Shown one piece after another: positions 62,641-64,000 of a DNA stretch of 64,000 nucleotides. Every line of letters begins with the position of its first letter. Position 1 is the stretch's first letter. Position numbers and translations under genes: made by a program. Under the pieces are notes generated by a model. The model was not told the origin of the DNA and did not search any database. It saw only the letters and a program-made list of their open reading frames with translations. Source of the stretch: Alicyclobacillus sp. SO9 (lineage in GTDB: Bacteria; Bacillota; Bacilli; Alicyclobacillales; Alicyclobacillaceae); NCBI RefSeq assembly GCF_016406125.1, contig NZ_CP066339.1:4712001-4776000 (forward strand), in the 5' to 3' direction.

Positions 62641-64000
62641 CTAATGTTTTCTGTGTCGTTTGTCCTTCTTGCCAAACAGCAGTCCCCTAAACCACTGCAG
62701 CCAGGTTCGGCGTGCTTGGCGAACTTCCTGGGACGTCGGAGTCTCAGGACTGTACCATGTCTTTTCGACAGTACCGACAAATCGATAAAAATCGGAAGCT
62801 GCTATTCCGGCGCGTGCTGCCTCGGGCTCAAGGTCTCGAATGGTAATCGAGGTATCTCCCAAAAAGCCCTTGCGGCGCAGGTAGCGAATGAAACGAAGAA
62901 CGACTCTGTTTAAGTCGTGGGTCGTGTCATTCTTCCACATCCACATGTAGGTTCGAACTAGTATTTGTTTGCGCAACACCACCCCTGCCACGATACCCGC
63001 TGCAAGCGCAGCCAACACTACTCTCCAAAACCAGGAGAAAATGGTGTGCCAAGGAATCTGCAATGCGCCGGCACTGGTGCCGGTTGTACCAGACTGCTTT
63101 GTTTTCGGCGGGGTTTGAGGCTTCTTGGGATTTGATGTCGACGCTGAACTACTCGGACTACTATTGGCCGATTGCGTATTTTGAAGGTATGGAAATGAAA
63201 ATCCAGGCGTCGGATCGAACGGAACCCAGCCAATTTTGGGGAAGTACACCTCTACCCAAGAATGTGCGTCGGATTCTTTCACCAAATACTTACTGGTAGC
63301 AGAACTACTGGAAGTTGCGGCTGCATTGCTTGTACTATGTCCGGTCCCCCCCTGGCTCGTTGACTGTGTTGTATTGGTCTCCAGTGTACCTCTTGCAAAC
63401 CCAGTCACCCAGCGCGTCGGTATACCCAACGTCCGAAGCATCACTGCCATAGACGAAGAAAAATTGTTGCAGTAACCAATCCTGCTCTGGAACAGAAACT
63501 GGCTCACGTAGTCCTGGTGAGGGCCCGGAGTTGGAACATCTTTGACCTGATAGACGAAATTGTCTTTTAGATACGAGTTTATGGTGGAGACAATATCGTA
63601 TTCAGAGTTGGACGAAGCAGCTACTTGCCGTGCTAGCTGCTTGACCTTCGCCGGAAGCTCTCCAGGCAACTGAAGGTCTTGCGAAAGACCCTTCGAATCA
63701 AACAATTTCTTGCGGGCCGAAATCGACTTCGGAAGGGAGGAGAGTCCTTGCAGGACTGTCTGCGGGTCTTGAAGAGCTTTGCTGGTTACAGTGTAGGTAT
63801 TCCCTTTCCTGTCCCAGTTGCCCGTCAGGTCACCGTTCATTAGATTCATTGACAGGCGCCCGCCCTGCCCTTGGTTCATGGAGAGTCTGGAGACACTGTA
63901 GAACCCAAACACATCATATCCAGACAACTTGTTTGTCAGAATGTGTATCTTCTGAGTGACTGTTTTCGTAGGCGCTCCCGGCTGCAGCCCTGTAGCTGGT
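62641..64000 (-). CDS. Transglutaminase-like membrane protein (TgpA type), C-terminal part
   Basis: C-terminal 452 residues of a larger protein; the frame stays open through base 64000, so the start lies outside. The transglutaminase-like core has the catalytic triad Cys (RIGYCNNFSSSMAVMLRTLGIPTRWV), His (DAHSWVEVYF) and Asp (WVPFDPTPG). A Ser/Thr-rich linker, one transmembrane helix (VVLAALAAGIVAGVVL) and a cytoplasmic basic tail follow, the layout of TgpA/DUF4129 proteins. Such proteins are usually paired with a MoxR ATPase and DUF58 protein upstream, which may lie beyond the window. It precedes guaA by 402 bases. Confidence 0.87.
   Translation of the reverse strand, partial: PATGLQPGAPTKTVTQKIHILTNKLSGYDVFGFYSVSRLSMNQGQGGRLSMNLMNGDLTGNWDRKGNTYTVTSKALQDPQTVLQGLSSLPKSISARKKLFDSKGLSQDLQLPGELPAKVKQLARQVAASSNSEYDIVSTINSYLKDNFVYQVKDVPTPGPHQDYVSQFLFQSRIGYCNNFSSSMAVMLRTLGIPTRWVTGFARGTLETNTTQSTSQGGTGHSTSNAAATSSSSATSKYLVKESDAHSWVEVYFPKIGWVPFDPTPGFSFPYLQNTQSANSSPSSSASTSNPKKPQTPPKTKQSGTTGTSAGALQIPWHTIFSWFWRVVLAALAAGIVAGVVLRKQILVRTYMWMWKNDTTHDLNRVVLRFIRYLRRKGFLGDTSITIRDLEPEAARAGIAASDFYRFVGTVEKTWYSPETPTSQEVRQARRTWLQWFRGLLFGKKDKRHRKH

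Overview
The window is a chromosomal segment of a spore-former-type Firmicute, most likely a member of the Alicyclobacillaceae (Alicyclobacillus or a close relative). This rests on Bacillus-like synteny (ctsR-mcsA-mcsB-clpC-radA-disA), frequent TTG/GTG starts behind strong GGAGG sites, CtsR- and PurR-type operators, two guanine riboswitches, and the 5' end of a 16S gene that looks Alicyclobacillus-like from memory. No alignment could be run, so the genus is an inference. I see no phage, plasmid, transposase or CRISPR array.

Layout: (1) 1-10.7 kb, minus strand: the clpC stress operon (ctsR-mcsA-mcsB-clpC) running into radA, disA, pssA, a PIN/TRAM membrane protein, ispF and gltX. The usual ispD is absent from its expected place. 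(2) 10.7-19.3 kb: a CtsR-box promoter, a TetR regulator with a perfect palindrome at its own promoter, a repeat-rich rRNA-flanking zone (33-bp minisatellite and two copies of a ~440-bp unit), a complete 16S-23S-5S operon without spacer tRNAs, its promoter, and microsatellites. (3) 19.3-30.5 kb: oligoendopeptidase F, a FUSC-type membrane protein, an orphan MerR-type promoter, an ECF sigma factor with a large membrane partner, a MEDS-domain histidine kinase and two transporters. (4) 30.6-43.1 kb: the purine operon purBCSQLFMNHD on the minus strand, preceded by paired PurBoxes, a strong promoter, a guanine riboswitch and a terminator. purE and purK are missing. (5) 43-53 kb: accessory genes (WYL regulator, diguanylate cyclase, hydrolase, methyltransferase, DUF2785, GNAT, small membrane proteins) and a 300-bp direct repeat full of GATC-cored hairpins. 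(6) 53-59 kb: a two-component system and three-gene ABC exporter in the order HK-RR-ATPase-permease-permease, as in the B. subtilis LnrJK/LnrLMN linearmycin locus. (7) 59-64 kb: guaA under a second guanine riboswitch with a purine permease, then a truncated transglutaminase-like membrane protein.

Two regulatory circuits are fairly complete. Purine synthesis is controlled at initiation (PurBox) and at elongation (guanine riboswitch), and guaA plus the permease share the second control. The Clp protease operon is controlled by its own repressor CtsR. The least explained parts are the two intergenic palindrome-rich repeat families (about 11.9-13.0 kb and 51.1-51.9 kb), the orphan MerR-type promoter, and the ECF sigma/629-aa partner pair.
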